A DNA stretch of 11,790 nucleotides, taken from contig JANTGB010000042.1 of the NCBI GenBank assembly GCA_024763115.1, forward strand, positions 1 to 11,790, written 5' to 3'. This document shows positions 1 to 6,157 of the stretch, in pieces. A program made the position numbers and the translations under genes. Source of the DNA: Desulfobulbaceae bacterium (lineage in GTDB: Bacteria > Desulfobacterota > Desulfobulbia > Desulfobulbales > SURF-16). Within the stretch, counting starts at the first letter, position 1. Each line of letters opens with the position of its first letter. Under the pieces are notes generated by a model. That model worked only from the letters and a program-made list of their open reading frames with translations, had not been told where the DNA came from and made no database searches.

Positions 1-112
1 TGACTTAATCCCAACTCTCTTGACGCCCAAAACACAATAAACTCCGGGCCGCAACAGTTTGTCTTTTCTTGCCGCCGGCCAGTACTTCGGCGGATGAGGT
101 GCTGATGAACGA
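1..112 (-). pseudogene. C-terminal fragment of a REP-associated (IS200-like) transposase, frameshifted
   Basis: Read on the minus strand from 112 downward, one frame gives SSAEVLAGGKKRQTVAARS followed by LLCF. After a missing base in the T run near position 38 the next frame gives WASRELGLS. Together these resemble the helical C-terminus of REP-associated tyrosine transposases, where a basic GSRRR-V-ARSL-CYWAVRELG stretch is common. A stop (TAA at 115-113) lies just upstream, and the fragment runs off the left edge. The shift and the short length suggest a decayed remnant; the family call rests on about 30 residues recalled from related proteins and is tentative. Confidence 0.4.
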
Positions 113-447
113 TTACGACGAATCCAGGAAAAAACGTACCTAAATTATATATCCTACGTGTTCAGCGCTAATAATGTAAAATAAAAACAGCATCTGTGTA
201 GTTGGGAGAAATATTACTTTTTATGGTGAATAGATCAGGGTCTTACTTCTGAACATCTGTAATAAATACCAAGTATTATGGAAATTAAAAGCTTGCTTAT
301 CTTGTTTTCTCAGGAATGGCGGTTTGGAATTTTGAAGATATAACGGTTTGCCTGACATATATCCCTGGAAATTTTCTTACCTTTTTACAGTAAGGGCTCA
401 CTCCAAAATAAAAGCATATCAGGCATTCCGGAAAACTACTCAAAAAT
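113..447. other. AT-rich intergenic stretch, no gene recognised
   Basis: This stretch lies between the transposase scrap and the first small mobile element, downstream of ispF on the minus strand. The only open frame of any length (348-536, plus) runs straight into the mobile element, has no ribosome binding site I can see and resembles nothing. I see no convincing terminator for the isp cluster here. Bases 440-447 (TCAAAAAT) are the left copy of the target duplication of the element at 448-600. Confidence 0.5.
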
Positions 448-600
448 GTAAGCGTTCACCAGCACCTAATCTTCGCCCGTTTGGGCCTTCTCGAATAGCA
501 CAAGTATGCTTCGAAGTCCCAAACGAACTAATCTAAGGCACTGGTAAACACTTACAGGAGTGAAGGTTATCGTAAATTTGGTGCCCTGGTGAACAGTTAC
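448..600 (+). mobile_element. IS66-type MITE, copy 1
   Basis: This is a 153-bp non-coding element with terminal inverted repeats: left GTAAGCGTTCACCAG, right (reverse complement) GTAACTGTTCACCAG, differing at two bases. It is flanked by an 8-bp duplication, TCAAAAAT at 440-447 and TCAAAAAC at 601-608. A second inward copy of the end (CTGGTAAACACTTAC, 541-555) lies 45 bp inside the right terminus. The interior has a long hairpin at 478-525, with CGTTTGGG pairing CCCAAACG and further complementarity inside. GTAA-type ends plus 8-bp duplications are what the IS66 family makes, so a non-autonomous IS66 derivative is inferred. Its right end supplies the ispF stop codon. Confidence 0.85.
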
Positions 601-1118
601 TCAAAAACAGGAGCCATGCCTGGAGAAACCTGATCCTGAGCCAGCAAGACTACGGCATGAGCGGCAATTCCTTCCCGCCGTCCGGCAAAACCCATTTTTT
701 CCGTGGTGGTGGCCTTCAGGTTTATAGCCTCGGTAGTTACCCGGCAGGCAAGAGCCAGGTTCTTTTTCATCTCTGGGAAAAAAGGCGAAAGTCGGGGTTG
801 CTGGGCAATAATGGTAATGTCGGCATTGCCCAGATAAAAATTACGTTCAGCAGCCAGACCAATAACTTGTTCCAGCAGGGTAAGGCTTGATATTCCTTCG
901 AGGCTTGGGTCACTGTCCGGGAAATGGCAACCGATATCGCCCAGGGCAATAGCCCCGAGAATTGCATCACACAGGGCGTGGGTCAGGACATCGGCATCGG
1001 AATGTCCGAGCAATCCTTGAGAACTGGGAATATTAACTCCTCCCAGGATCAGCCGGAGATTCGGGCCAAACTTATGGGCGTCATAACCATGGCCGATACG
1101 GGGAAGATTATTTTTCAT
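597..1118 (-). CDS. ispF: 2-C-methyl-D-erythritol 2,4-cyclodiphosphate synthase
   Basis: IspF cyclises CDP-methylerythritol 2-phosphate to MEcPP with loss of CMP in the MEP isoprenoid pathway; the known enzyme is a cytosolic homotrimer. The start chosen is ATG at 1118, ten codons inside the longest open frame, because the family begins with RIGHGYDAHKF right after it; this gives 173 residues against about 159 in E. coli. Metal ligands D13, H15 and H47 are present, along with the DIGCHFPDSDP segment and the C-terminal TTEKMGF CMP-binding motif. The frame overlaps the ispD 3' end by 11 bases, implying translational coupling, and GGAG lies about 10 bases upstream of the start. The tail after AVVLLA is about ten residues longer than usual. 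The stop TAA lies inside the right end of the mobile element at 448-600. Confidence 0.95.
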   Translation of the reverse strand: MKNNLPRIGHGYDAHKFGPNLRLILGGVNIPSSQGLLGHSDADVLTHALCDAILGAIALGDIGCHFPDSDPSLEGISSLTLLEQVIGLAAERNFYLGNADITIIAQQPRLSPFFPEMKKNLALACRVTTEAINLKATTTEKMGFAGRREGIAAHAVVLLAQDQVSPGMAPVFE

Positions 1119-1827
1119 GGAGCAGGGCTCCGGCCAGCAGCAGGTCATCCGGCCTGGTGATTTTGATGTTTTTTTCAGATCCGTTAACTATCTTGACCGG
1201 CGCCTTGATATGTTCCAGCAGGGAAGCCTCATCCGTGCCGATAAAATTATCCTTTTCCGCAATCGCAAAGGCTTGGCGCAGAAGAGAGACCCTGACAACC
1301 TGAGGGGTCTGAGCCAGCCGGATTTTCCGGCGGTCAATGGTGCGGACAACCATGCCGGAAATATCTACTTCCTTCATGGTGTCGACGGCCGGAACAGCAG
1401 CCAGGGCCGCGCCGTCTTGCCGGGCTGCGGTAATGCAGGAAGTAATCAACTCACAGGTAACAAATGGTCGGGCTCCATCGTGGATAACCGCATATTCGAT
1501 AAAATCGGCAGGGATTAAGGCCAGTCCGGCCTTGACTGAATCCTGGCGCAATTTGCCGCCTGCTACTACATTCGTGACCTTGTCTATTTTATAATCCGCT
1601 GTTATCTCCCAGGTAAAATCAATAAAATCAGGAGGAACAGCAACTATTATCATGGAAATAGCCGGACAGTTCTGCATGGCCAGCAGGGTATGGGCCAGAA
1701 TGGGACACGAATCCAATTCATAAAACAGCTTGGGGATATCCAGACCCATGCGGCTACCTATACCGCCGGCCGGAATAATTGCCGCTGCCGACTGTTGTGG
1801 TTTTCCGGATTTTTGCTGAAGGCTCAT
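1108..1827 (-). CDS. ispD: 2-C-methyl-D-erythritol 4-phosphate cytidylyltransferase
   Basis: IspD transfers CMP from CTP to methylerythritol 4-phosphate, two steps before IspF; IspE is not in the window. At 239 residues it is the usual size (E. coli 236). The N-terminal nucleotide-binding loop reads IIPAGGIGSRMG (residues 17-28) followed by PKLF. R26 and K33 match the family's catalytic Arg and Lys, and the usual PKQ is PKL here. Further family motifs are YAVIHDGARPFV, AVPAVDTMKEV, RTIDR, AQTPQ and GTDEAS, with KITRPDDLLLA near the C-terminus. It begins only 15 bases after the 3' end of rnpB, with no obvious Shine-Dalgarno sequence, and overlaps ispF. Adjacent ispD-ispF pairs are common and are fused in some bacteria. 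Confidence 0.95.
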   Translation of the reverse strand: MSLQQKSGKPQQSAAAIIPAGGIGSRMGLDIPKLFYELDSCPILAHTLLAMQNCPAISMIIVAVPPDFIDFTWEITADYKIDKVTNVVAGGKLRQDSVKAGLALIPADFIEYAVIHDGARPFVTCELITSCITAARQDGAALAAVPAVDTMKEVDISGMVVRTIDRRKIRLAQTPQVVRVSLLRQAFAIAEKDNFIGTDEASLLEHIKAPVKIVNGSEKNIKITRPDDLLLAGALLHEK

Positions 1828-1842
1828 TGTAGTGAAGAAAAT

Positions 1843-2192
1843 GGAGTGGATTATAAGCCGAATTCCGTACCTGAAAAATCAGGCCATGATCATTTATCTG
1901 GGACAGCGGTCACCCGCTGCCTCTAGCAACCTACCCGGAAACATCGGACGGGCCGCCCTTAAACGTTTCCCTATTTGGTTTTGCTCCAGGTGGGGTTTAC
2001 CATGCCTTTCATGTCACCATGAAAGCGGTGAGCTCTTACCTCGCCGTTTCACCCTTGCCTCGGCAAGCCGGGGCGGTCTGTTTTCTGTGGCACTTTCCCG
2101 AAGTCGCCCCCGGTTCGCGTTACGAACCACCCTGCCCTGCGGAGTTCGGACTTTCCTCCGGCCTGTTAAACCGGCGATCACGCATCCACTCC
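1843..2192 (-). ncRNA. rnpB: RNase P RNA, bacterial class A
   Basis: This is the catalytic RNA that removes the 5' leader of tRNA precursors. On the minus strand the conserved core is plain: GAGGAAAGTCCGAACTCC near the 5' end, then AGGGCAGGGTG, AAAGTGCCACAGAAAACAG, GGGTAAGAGCTCACCGC, AAATAGGGAAACG, and near the 3' end GGTAGGTTGCTAGAGG and ATTCGGCTTAT. The ends are set by the P1 helix, GGAGTGGAT (2192-2184) pairing with ATCCACTCC (1851-1843), which gives about 350 nt, normal for class A. It sits only 8 bases after the rnhA stop and 15 before the ispD start, so it is either processed from an operon transcript or started from a promoter inside rnhA. The exact mature ends are inferred. Confidence 0.95.
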
Positions 2193-2199
2193 AAAATTA

Positions 2200-2229
2200 T
2201 TTATCTTTCGTCGATTCCCCGGTTTGCCA
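2200..2229 (-). promoter_or_regulatory. Possible sigma70 promoter for rnpB
   Basis: On the minus strand TGGCAA (2229-2224) lies 18 bases upstream of GATAAA (2205-2200), placing the start near 2192, the inferred 5' end of the RNA. The boxes match the consensus only moderately and overlap the 3' end of rnhA. The alternative is processing from the upstream operon transcript. Confidence 0.3.
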
Positions 2230-2620
2230 GCTCATCCGCCCGCTTGTTCTCATTACGCGGCACATGGTTGATGGTAAATGAAGTCAATTTTGCCAGCAGC
2301 TGCCTGACTTCAGCAAAAAGCGGTTTTAAACCGGCGTTTTTAACCTTATATTGCCCCGTAATCTGGCGGACGATCAGCTGGGAGTCAAGGAAAATATCAA
2401 GCCGGCGGCAACCAAGCTCCAGCGCTGTCTGCAAACCAAAAATCAGGGCCTTGTATTCAGCTATATTATTAGTGCATGTTCCCAGGTAAAAACTCCGGGC
2501 CGTCAGCTCCATTCCCTGGTCATCTAAAATAACCGCTCCGGCTCCGGCCTGACCCGGATTACCTCGGGAAGCGCCGTCCGTAAAGAGGGAAAATGTTCCA
2601 CTTAACTCTTTTTGTTTCAT
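2201..2620 (-). CDS. rnhA: Ribonuclease HI family protein
   Basis: The protein hydrolyses RNA in RNA-DNA hybrids, as in R-loops and primers, in the cytosol. It has 139 residues. The four-carboxylate catalytic set of the RNase H fold is visible: D15 in FTDGASRGNPG, E55 in NNIAEYKAL, D79 in FLDSQLIVRQITG and D129 in KRADELAN. The short form lacking the basic protrusion of E. coli RNase HI resembles the YpdQ/archaeal-like subgroup, so the symbol is used loosely. The start overlaps the stop of the upstream zinc-ribbon gene as ATGA (2620-2617), a sign of translational coupling. The stop codon is 8 bases before rnpB. Confidence 0.92.
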   Translation of the reverse strand: MKQKELSGTFSLFTDGASRGNPGQAGAGAVILDDQGMELTARSFYLGTCTNNIAEYKALIFGLQTALELGCRRLDIFLDSQLIVRQITGQYKVKNAGLKPLFAEVRQLLAKLTSFTINHVPRNENKRADELANRGIDER

Positions 2621-3333
2621 TCTTCTTCCGCCGGCAGATAATAAGTCAAACGCTGACAGGTGGGACAGACAAAAAGATCTTCGCCTTTCATGAGATTATT
2701 ATATTGTTGCGGAGGAATGCTCATGAAGCACCCCTGACATACTCCATCTGTAACCCCGACAATGGCAATACCATTACGATGGGCGAGAATCGTGTCGTAT
2801 TTGCGTTGCATCGCTTCGGGAATACCCTTGGCTTTTTTGTTTCGCTGTTTGAGAATTTTATCTTTCTGTTTCTGCAAAGCAGCTTCATGATTTTCAACTT
2901 CACTGGTTTTTTCCGCCAGCAGGCTCTCTTCCGCCTTACAGACATTGCTCTCTTCGCTGATTTTTGTTTGCAGGTTTTCGATCTGTTCCATGAGATGAAC
3001 GATCTCTTCCTCGGCATCATTGGCGTTCTTTTTCGCGTCTTCAATTTCCTTTAAGAGCGATTGATACTCCCGGTTAGTCTGAACATTCATCAGCTTTGTC
3101 TGTCGATCTTTTATCCGGGTGGCCATTTCTTCATTTTCAAGTTCAAGTTCTCGTTTTCTCTGCTCAAAGACTTGAAGCTTTTCCTGGAACCGGTCAATGT
3201 TCCGCCGCCTTTCCTCGATTACTGTTTTGCGTTTCTCAAGTTCGGCAACCCCCTCGGACATCTCTTCATTAAGTGTTTTCAACTTGAGATCAATGGCCTG
3301 CAAATCAATTAATTTATTAATTTCTTCTTTCAA
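2617..3333 (-). CDS. Coiled-coil protein with C-terminal C4 zinc ribbon (COG1579 type)
   Basis: This 238-residue protein has two parts. Residues 1 to about 175 are charged heptad-like sequence (long runs of E, K, R and L), predicted to form a helical coiled-coil hairpin. Residues 199-226 form a C4 zinc ribbon with C199-x2-C202 and C223-x2-C226. This is the layout of COG1579 proteins such as Helicobacter HP0958, which acts in flagellar gene expression there; in most bacteria the role is unknown and nucleic-acid binding is only supposed. The frame opens with TTG (3333-3331), supported by AGGAG six bases upstream (3343-3339). It lies 30 bases after nif3 and overlaps rnhA by four bases. A YxxxLxExEDAKKNAND-like middle is typical of the family. 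Confidence 0.9.
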   Translation of the reverse strand: MKEEINKLIDLQAIDLKLKTLNEEMSEGVAELEKRKTVIEERRRNIDRFQEKLQVFEQRKRELELENEEMATRIKDRQTKLMNVQTNREYQSLLKEIEDAKKNANDAEEEIVHLMEQIENLQTKISEESNVCKAEESLLAEKTSEVENHEAALQKQKDKILKQRNKKAKGIPEAMQRKYDTILAHRNGIAIVGVTDGVCQGCFMSIPPQQYNNLMKGEDLFVCPTCQRLTYYLPAEEE

Positions 3334-3363
3334 TGCAGTCTCCTGGTTAATTTTCTGCTGTTT

Positions 3364-4179
3364 TCATTGTAAAGTTAAAAATGTTATTGAATTTTTCTGT
3401 TCTCCAACTTCAACGGGTATTTCTATATTTTTATTCTTGAAAATTTTTTTTAATCGGGCTGCCAGAGGCTTAATAACAACGTTTTCGGTGGCAAAATGAC
3501 TGCCGTCGACAATACAGAAATTACAAGCCTCAGCCCAGCGGGCAGTAGAATGTTTTATTTCAGCAGTGATATAAATATCCGCTCCAGCCTTAAAGGCGGT
3601 TTCCGCAAGCTCAGAACCACTGCCGCCGCATACCGCGACTTTACTAATCGTCTCCGGCGGCTGTCCGGCAACCGGCAGGACGGGCAGACGAAAAATCTCA
3701 TGGAGCCGGTCAAGGAAATCAGTGCCGGCGACAGGGCCGGGAAGTGTCCCCACGCGGCCGTAACCGATCAATTCTTCCCGGTCGGTCAACTGGAGAGGAA
3801 CAGGATTTTCAAGACCTAATTTCCGGGCCAGGACATCGCTGACTCCGCCGGGAACAACATCAAGATTTGTATGACAGGCCAAAATACTAAGATCATCGGC
3901 AAGCCCTTTTTTGATCAAGGAACCGGGCGGGTAATCAGGACGAATAGTTTTAAGGGGATGAAAGATCAGGGGATGATGGGTAAGTATGGTATTATGACCC
4001 TGTTTTATTGCCTGGTCAAGCAAGTCAATCGTAGGGTCAAGGCCAAGCAGAATGCCGCTGACCCGTTGCTCGGGATTTCCTATCATCAGGCCGACATTAT
4101 CCCATTCAGCTGCATGAGAAAATGGTGCCATGTCGTTTAATATATCTATAAAATTTTGAATTTTAAAAAAAGTGGTCAT
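3364..4179 (-). CDS. NIF3-family dinuclear metal-centre protein
   Basis: NIF3 proteins form toroidal hexamers with a di-metal site in each subunit. Annotations as GTP cyclohydrolase I type 2 are common but the cellular role is unsettled. The 271-residue length fits the short form lacking the middle insert domain. Probable metal ligands are visible: H68-H69 in ILTHHPLIF, D107 in CHTNLDVVPGG, and H228 and E232 in DGSHFATEN. The N-terminal EWDNVGL-IG motif is also typical. It is the first gene of the minus-strand cluster, read before the zinc-ribbon gene, and this pairing is one I associate with deltaproteobacteria. The ribosome binding site is weak, and no clear promoter was found between it and the terminator at 4236-4272. 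Confidence 0.92.
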   Translation of the reverse strand: MTTFFKIQNFIDILNDMAPFSHAAEWDNVGLMIGNPEQRVSGILLGLDPTIDLLDQAIKQGHNTILTHHPLIFHPLKTIRPDYPPGSLIKKGLADDLSILACHTNLDVVPGGVSDVLARKLGLENPVPLQLTDREELIGYGRVGTLPGPVAGTDFLDRLHEIFRLPVLPVAGQPPETISKVAVCGGSGSELAETAFKAGADIYITAEIKHSTARWAEACNFCIVDGSHFATENVVIKPLAARLKKIFKNKNIEIPVEVGEQKNSITFLTLQ

Positions 4180-4235
4180 TCGTAATCAACAAACAAAATC
4201 GTTTACTTTCCATGTATTACGATAAAAAAGGCAAT

Positions 4236-4272
4236 AAAAAAAAGGTACAACCCCTTGCAGGCTGTACCTTTT
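4236..4272 (-). terminator. Rho-independent terminator of the tRNA unit
   Basis: On the minus strand GGTACA (4268-4263) pairs with TGTACC (4249-4244) around a 13-base loop that can pair further, followed by eight T (4243-4236). It lies about 120 bases after the tRNA and before nif3, so it closes the tRNA transcript. On the plus strand only four T follow the stem, so the minus reading is preferred. Confidence 0.8.
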
Positions 4273-4389
4273 CACTTCTGACCGGCATTTGCGTACCGTC
4301 AAGGTCAATAAACAACAATTTCAGTTTAATGTCGCAATTAATCAATTATAAAATCTCAACAGGAAGATTGGTGAGATAGCTGTTTGCCA

Positions 4390-4466
4390 TGGTGGGCCTA
4401 CCTGGACTCGAACCAGGGACCGACCGGTTATGAGCCGGTGGCTCTAGCCAACTGAGCTATAGGCCC
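4390..4466 (-). tRNA. tRNA, anticodon CAT, probably tRNA-Ile2 (lysidine type)
   Basis: This is a full 77-nt cloverleaf with encoded CCA (4392-4390). The acceptor arm GGGCCTA pairs with TAGGCCC, the D-loop reads AGCTCAGTTGGCTAGAGC, the anticodon loop CTCATAA has CAT at 4432-4430, and the T-arm is CCTGG-TTCGAGT-CCAGG. A CAT anticodon may be initiator Met, elongator Met or Ile2. The missing GGG-CCC anticodon-stem run and the paired first base rule against initiator. The GG-CC acceptor and the CTGGTTCGAGTCCAG arm look more like E. coli tRNA-Ile2 than elongator Met. If so, C34 must be modified to lysidine by TilS to read AUA. Confidence 0.93.
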
Positions 4467-4481
4467 AAGAAAAACTAAAAG

Positions 4482-4509
4482 AATATACCATTTTTCCTGC
4501 TTTTGTCAA
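4482..4509 (-). promoter_or_regulatory. sigma70 promoter of the tRNA gene
   Basis: On the minus strand a perfect TTGACA (4509-4504) is followed after 16 bases by TATATT (4487-4482). Transcription would begin near 4475, about nine bases before the mature tRNA 5' end. A mobile element begins 31 bases upstream of the -35 box without touching it. Confidence 0.75.
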
Positions 4510-4540
4510 TCCCTGGTAAGATATATTTTAAAGATGGCCT

Positions 4541-4750
4541 GTAAATATTCAGCTGCACTTCATCCGGAGTCTGCGCTTACCTGCACGCGATAAGTCTGTC
4601 TTACATAGCATTAGTATGCTGCGCCGACCTTATCACGCACAGCTAAAGCAAACGGAATCTCACTTCGTTCGCTTACCTCTGAATAGGAATAAAGCGCCGT
4701 CATACAAGTCGATGGCTGGGACGGTTTTTCGCCCCTACCTGAATAGTTAC
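4541..4750. mobile_element. IS66-type MITE, copy 2
   Basis: This is a 210-bp non-coding element. Its left end is GTAAATATTCAG and its right end (reverse complement) GTAACTATTCAGG, 11 of 12 matching. The flanking 8-bp duplication is GATGGCCT (4533-4540) and GGTGGCCT (4751-4758), with one mismatch. It shares an exact 19-base block, positions 4567-4585, with the copy at 5544-5695 (5603-5621). The interior contains a small palindrome, AGCATTAGTATGCT, like the AGCACAAGTATGCT in copy 1. Short open frames inside it look like nothing. It sits three bases beyond the stop codon of the sulfite reductase gene. Confidence 0.85.
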
Positions 4751-4761
4751 GGTGGCCTTTA

Positions 4762-5418
4762 TTAATCGAGCACGGCCTTTTTAAATTCATCCAGACCAAT
4801 ACGGTCAATGGTTCTACCCAGCCTTTCGCCTTTTTTGCCGTTTTCTCTAAACCATTCTATAACTTTTTCCGCTACTGCCATGGCTTCATCATCATTAAGG
4901 CCGGTTACGAGCTGGTCAGCCAGACGGGGACGGGCCGCAGCATTGCCGCCGACCAAAACAGTCCATCCTTTTGGTTTGCCGATAAAACCCAGATCCTTTA
5001 CAGCGCTTTCTCCACAGCTGTTCACACATCCGGAAACACCGATTTTAAATTTATTGGTAAGCTTATAGCCATGATATTTTTTATCAAGGGCCATGCCCAG
5101 CCCCAGTGAGTCCTGGGTACCCAGTCGGCAAACAGCTGTACCCGGACAGGCCTTTATACTGCGGACACATAGTCCCACAGCATGGCCCGGGGCAATCCCC
5201 AGATCATCCCAGGCATTATCTATATCGTTTTCCTTTAGCCCAACCATGGCTATGCGGCCGGCGCTTGTAATTTTTAAGACAGGCAATTCGTATTTCTCAG
5301 CCACATCGGCAACATGGCGTAACTGCTCAGGGGTAATAATTCCCAGGGGAAAATGGGGAACAATGGCATAAGTCTCTTTGTCGCGTTGTAAAACAGCTGC
5401 TTTTTCTCCATCTTTCAT
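4762..5418 (-). CDS. Small assimilatory-type sulfite reductase (siroheme, 4Fe-4S)
   Basis: The 218-residue protein matches the length of the small assimilatory-type sulfite reductase of Desulfovibrio vulgaris, which reduces sulfite by six electrons in vitro. An N-terminal ferredoxin-like half domain (about residues 8-75, with HFPLGIITPEQLRHVADVAEKY and KITSAGRIA) precedes the siroheme/4Fe-4S half. The cluster ligands are C91-x5-C97 (ACPGTAVC) and C131-x3-C135 (GCVNSC), with C135 expected to bridge to siroheme. It is half the size of the CysI/DsrA repeat proteins. The physiological role of these small enzymes is uncertain. It is read alone from a GGAG site ten bases before ATG 5418. An inverted repeat, GTATT-N6-AATAC (5483-5498), lies upstream and could be an operator. 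MITEs lie on both sides. Confidence 0.88.
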   Translation of the reverse strand: MKDGEKAAVLQRDKETYAIVPHFPLGIITPEQLRHVADVAEKYELPVLKITSAGRIAMVGLKENDIDNAWDDLGIAPGHAVGLCVRSIKACPGTAVCRLGTQDSLGLGMALDKKYHGYKLTNKFKIGVSGCVNSCGESAVKDLGFIGKPKGWTVLVGGNAAARPRLADQLVTGLNDDEAMAVAEKVIEWFRENGKKGERLGRTIDRIGLDEFKKAVLD

Positions 5419-5543
5419 AATAATAAACTCCTTTATTTAAAATTTTATTTTGTATTTTATTTTGCCCTGTTAATATTGACTTGTATTTTGTTGAATACTT
5501 TTCTTGGCCTTCCATTCCGTTTCAGTATTTTATAACAAAATAA

Positions 5544-5695
5544 GTAACTACTCATGGGGTAAGCGCCCAATGAGTGCAAACTGGAGTATTTGTAACTGCT
5601 CTGAGTCTGCGCTTACCTGCAGGGTGCAGGTATGCACCCTTAAAAACAGGGCATAAACTTCGACTCCGAATATGCGGTGCCCTGTGAGCAGTTAC
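5544..5695 (-). mobile_element. IS66-type MITE, copy 3, with perfect 8-bp target duplication
   Basis: This is a 152-bp non-coding element. Its left end is GTAACTACTCATGGGG and its right end (reverse complement) GTAACTGCTCACAGGG. It is flanked by identical 8-bp copies of CAAAATAA at 5536-5543 and 5696-5703, which fixes both boundaries. A second copy of the end, GTAACTGCTCTGAG, begins at 5592, 48 bases inside the left terminus; this mirrors copies 1 and 4, which carry it on the right, so this copy is inverted relative to them. It lies about 125 bases upstream of the sulfite reductase start, outside its likely promoter. Confidence 0.9.
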
Positions 5696-5724
5696 CAAAA
5701 TAATTTATCTCACGACCGGCTGCT

Positions 5725-5738
5725 TTGACTTAAATCAA
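5725..5738. promoter_or_regulatory. Candidate FNR/CRP-family operator
   Basis: TTGAC-TTAA-ATCAA matches the FNR half-site pattern TTGAT-N4-ATCAA at nine of ten positions. It lies between the divergent sulfite reductase and gap units, 87 bases upstream of the gap -35 box. Some site like this is expected by chance in AT-rich DNA every few kilobases, so this is suggestive only. Confidence 0.3.
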
Positions 5739-5824
5739 CTCTTAACAAGAATTATTACTATTTATACTTTGTATTTTCTCAAGTTGCAAGATATTCTATT
5801 TTTATTTTCCTTGTTCAGCGGAAC

Positions 5825-5853
5825 TTGACAGACCATATTTGATAGAATAGATT
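5825..5853 (+). promoter_or_regulatory. Probable sigma70 promoter of gap
   Basis: A perfect TTGACA (5825-5830) is followed by a 17-base spacer and TAGATT (5848-5853). The predicted start, near 5860, falls at the very left end of the mobile element at 5857-6062, so the gap leader would be mostly element sequence. No equally good promoter was seen between 6063 and the gene, though that stretch is AT-rich. Confidence 0.5.
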
Positions 5854-5856
5854 TTA

Positions 5857-6062
5857 ATAACTATTCAGGTGGGTGCGAAAAACTTATATAACTTTCGATC
5901 TGCAAACGTTCAGAGATAAGCGAACAACAAAGCGAGACTCCGTATGCTTTAGCATGTTCGACCAGGCCGGCGCAGGAAAGCGCAAACTCTGGACAAAGCG
6001 CAGCTGAATAGTTACATTAAGAGGGTTTGCGATATTCCGGCACTTACCCCGTGAGTAGTTAC
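5857..6062 (+). mobile_element. IS66-type MITE, copy 4, degraded left end
   Basis: This is a 206-bp non-coding element upstream of gap. Its right end (reverse complement) GTAACTACTCACGGGG matches the left end of copy 3 at 22 of 24 bases. The left end, ATAACTATTCAGG, has lost the leading G. An inner copy of the end, CTGAATAGTTAC, finishes at 6015, 47 bases inside the right terminus. The flanks (AGATTTTA and CAATTTTC) agree at only five of eight bases, so any target duplication has eroded and the left boundary is less sure than in the other copies. An alternative reading is a 159-bp element ending at 6015. Confidence 0.7.
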
Positions 6063-6157
6063 CAATTTTCTATATATCTTATATAAGACTGAATAATTAC
6101 ATGAATTATTATTTTTTTCAAATACTTTAATATTTGACCTATTAAGGAGCTAACTAA

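Noticed and set aside
348..536. A 62-codon plus-strand open frame
   Set aside because: Its second half is MITE sequence, it has no visible ribosome binding site, and it resembles no family.
1832..2489. Plus-strand open frames across 1832-2489
   Set aside because: They are the complement of RNase P RNA and rnhA, both of which are clear on the minus strand.
4611..4808. A 65-codon minus-strand open frame
   Set aside because: It lies across a MITE and the sulfite reductase 3' end in another frame; it has no similarity to anything and is explained by the element.
6092..6119. AATAATT/AATTATT inverted repeat followed by T-run upstream of gap as an attenuator
   Set aside because: The stem is only seven A-T pairs and would be unstable; such patterns are expected in DNA this AT-rich.
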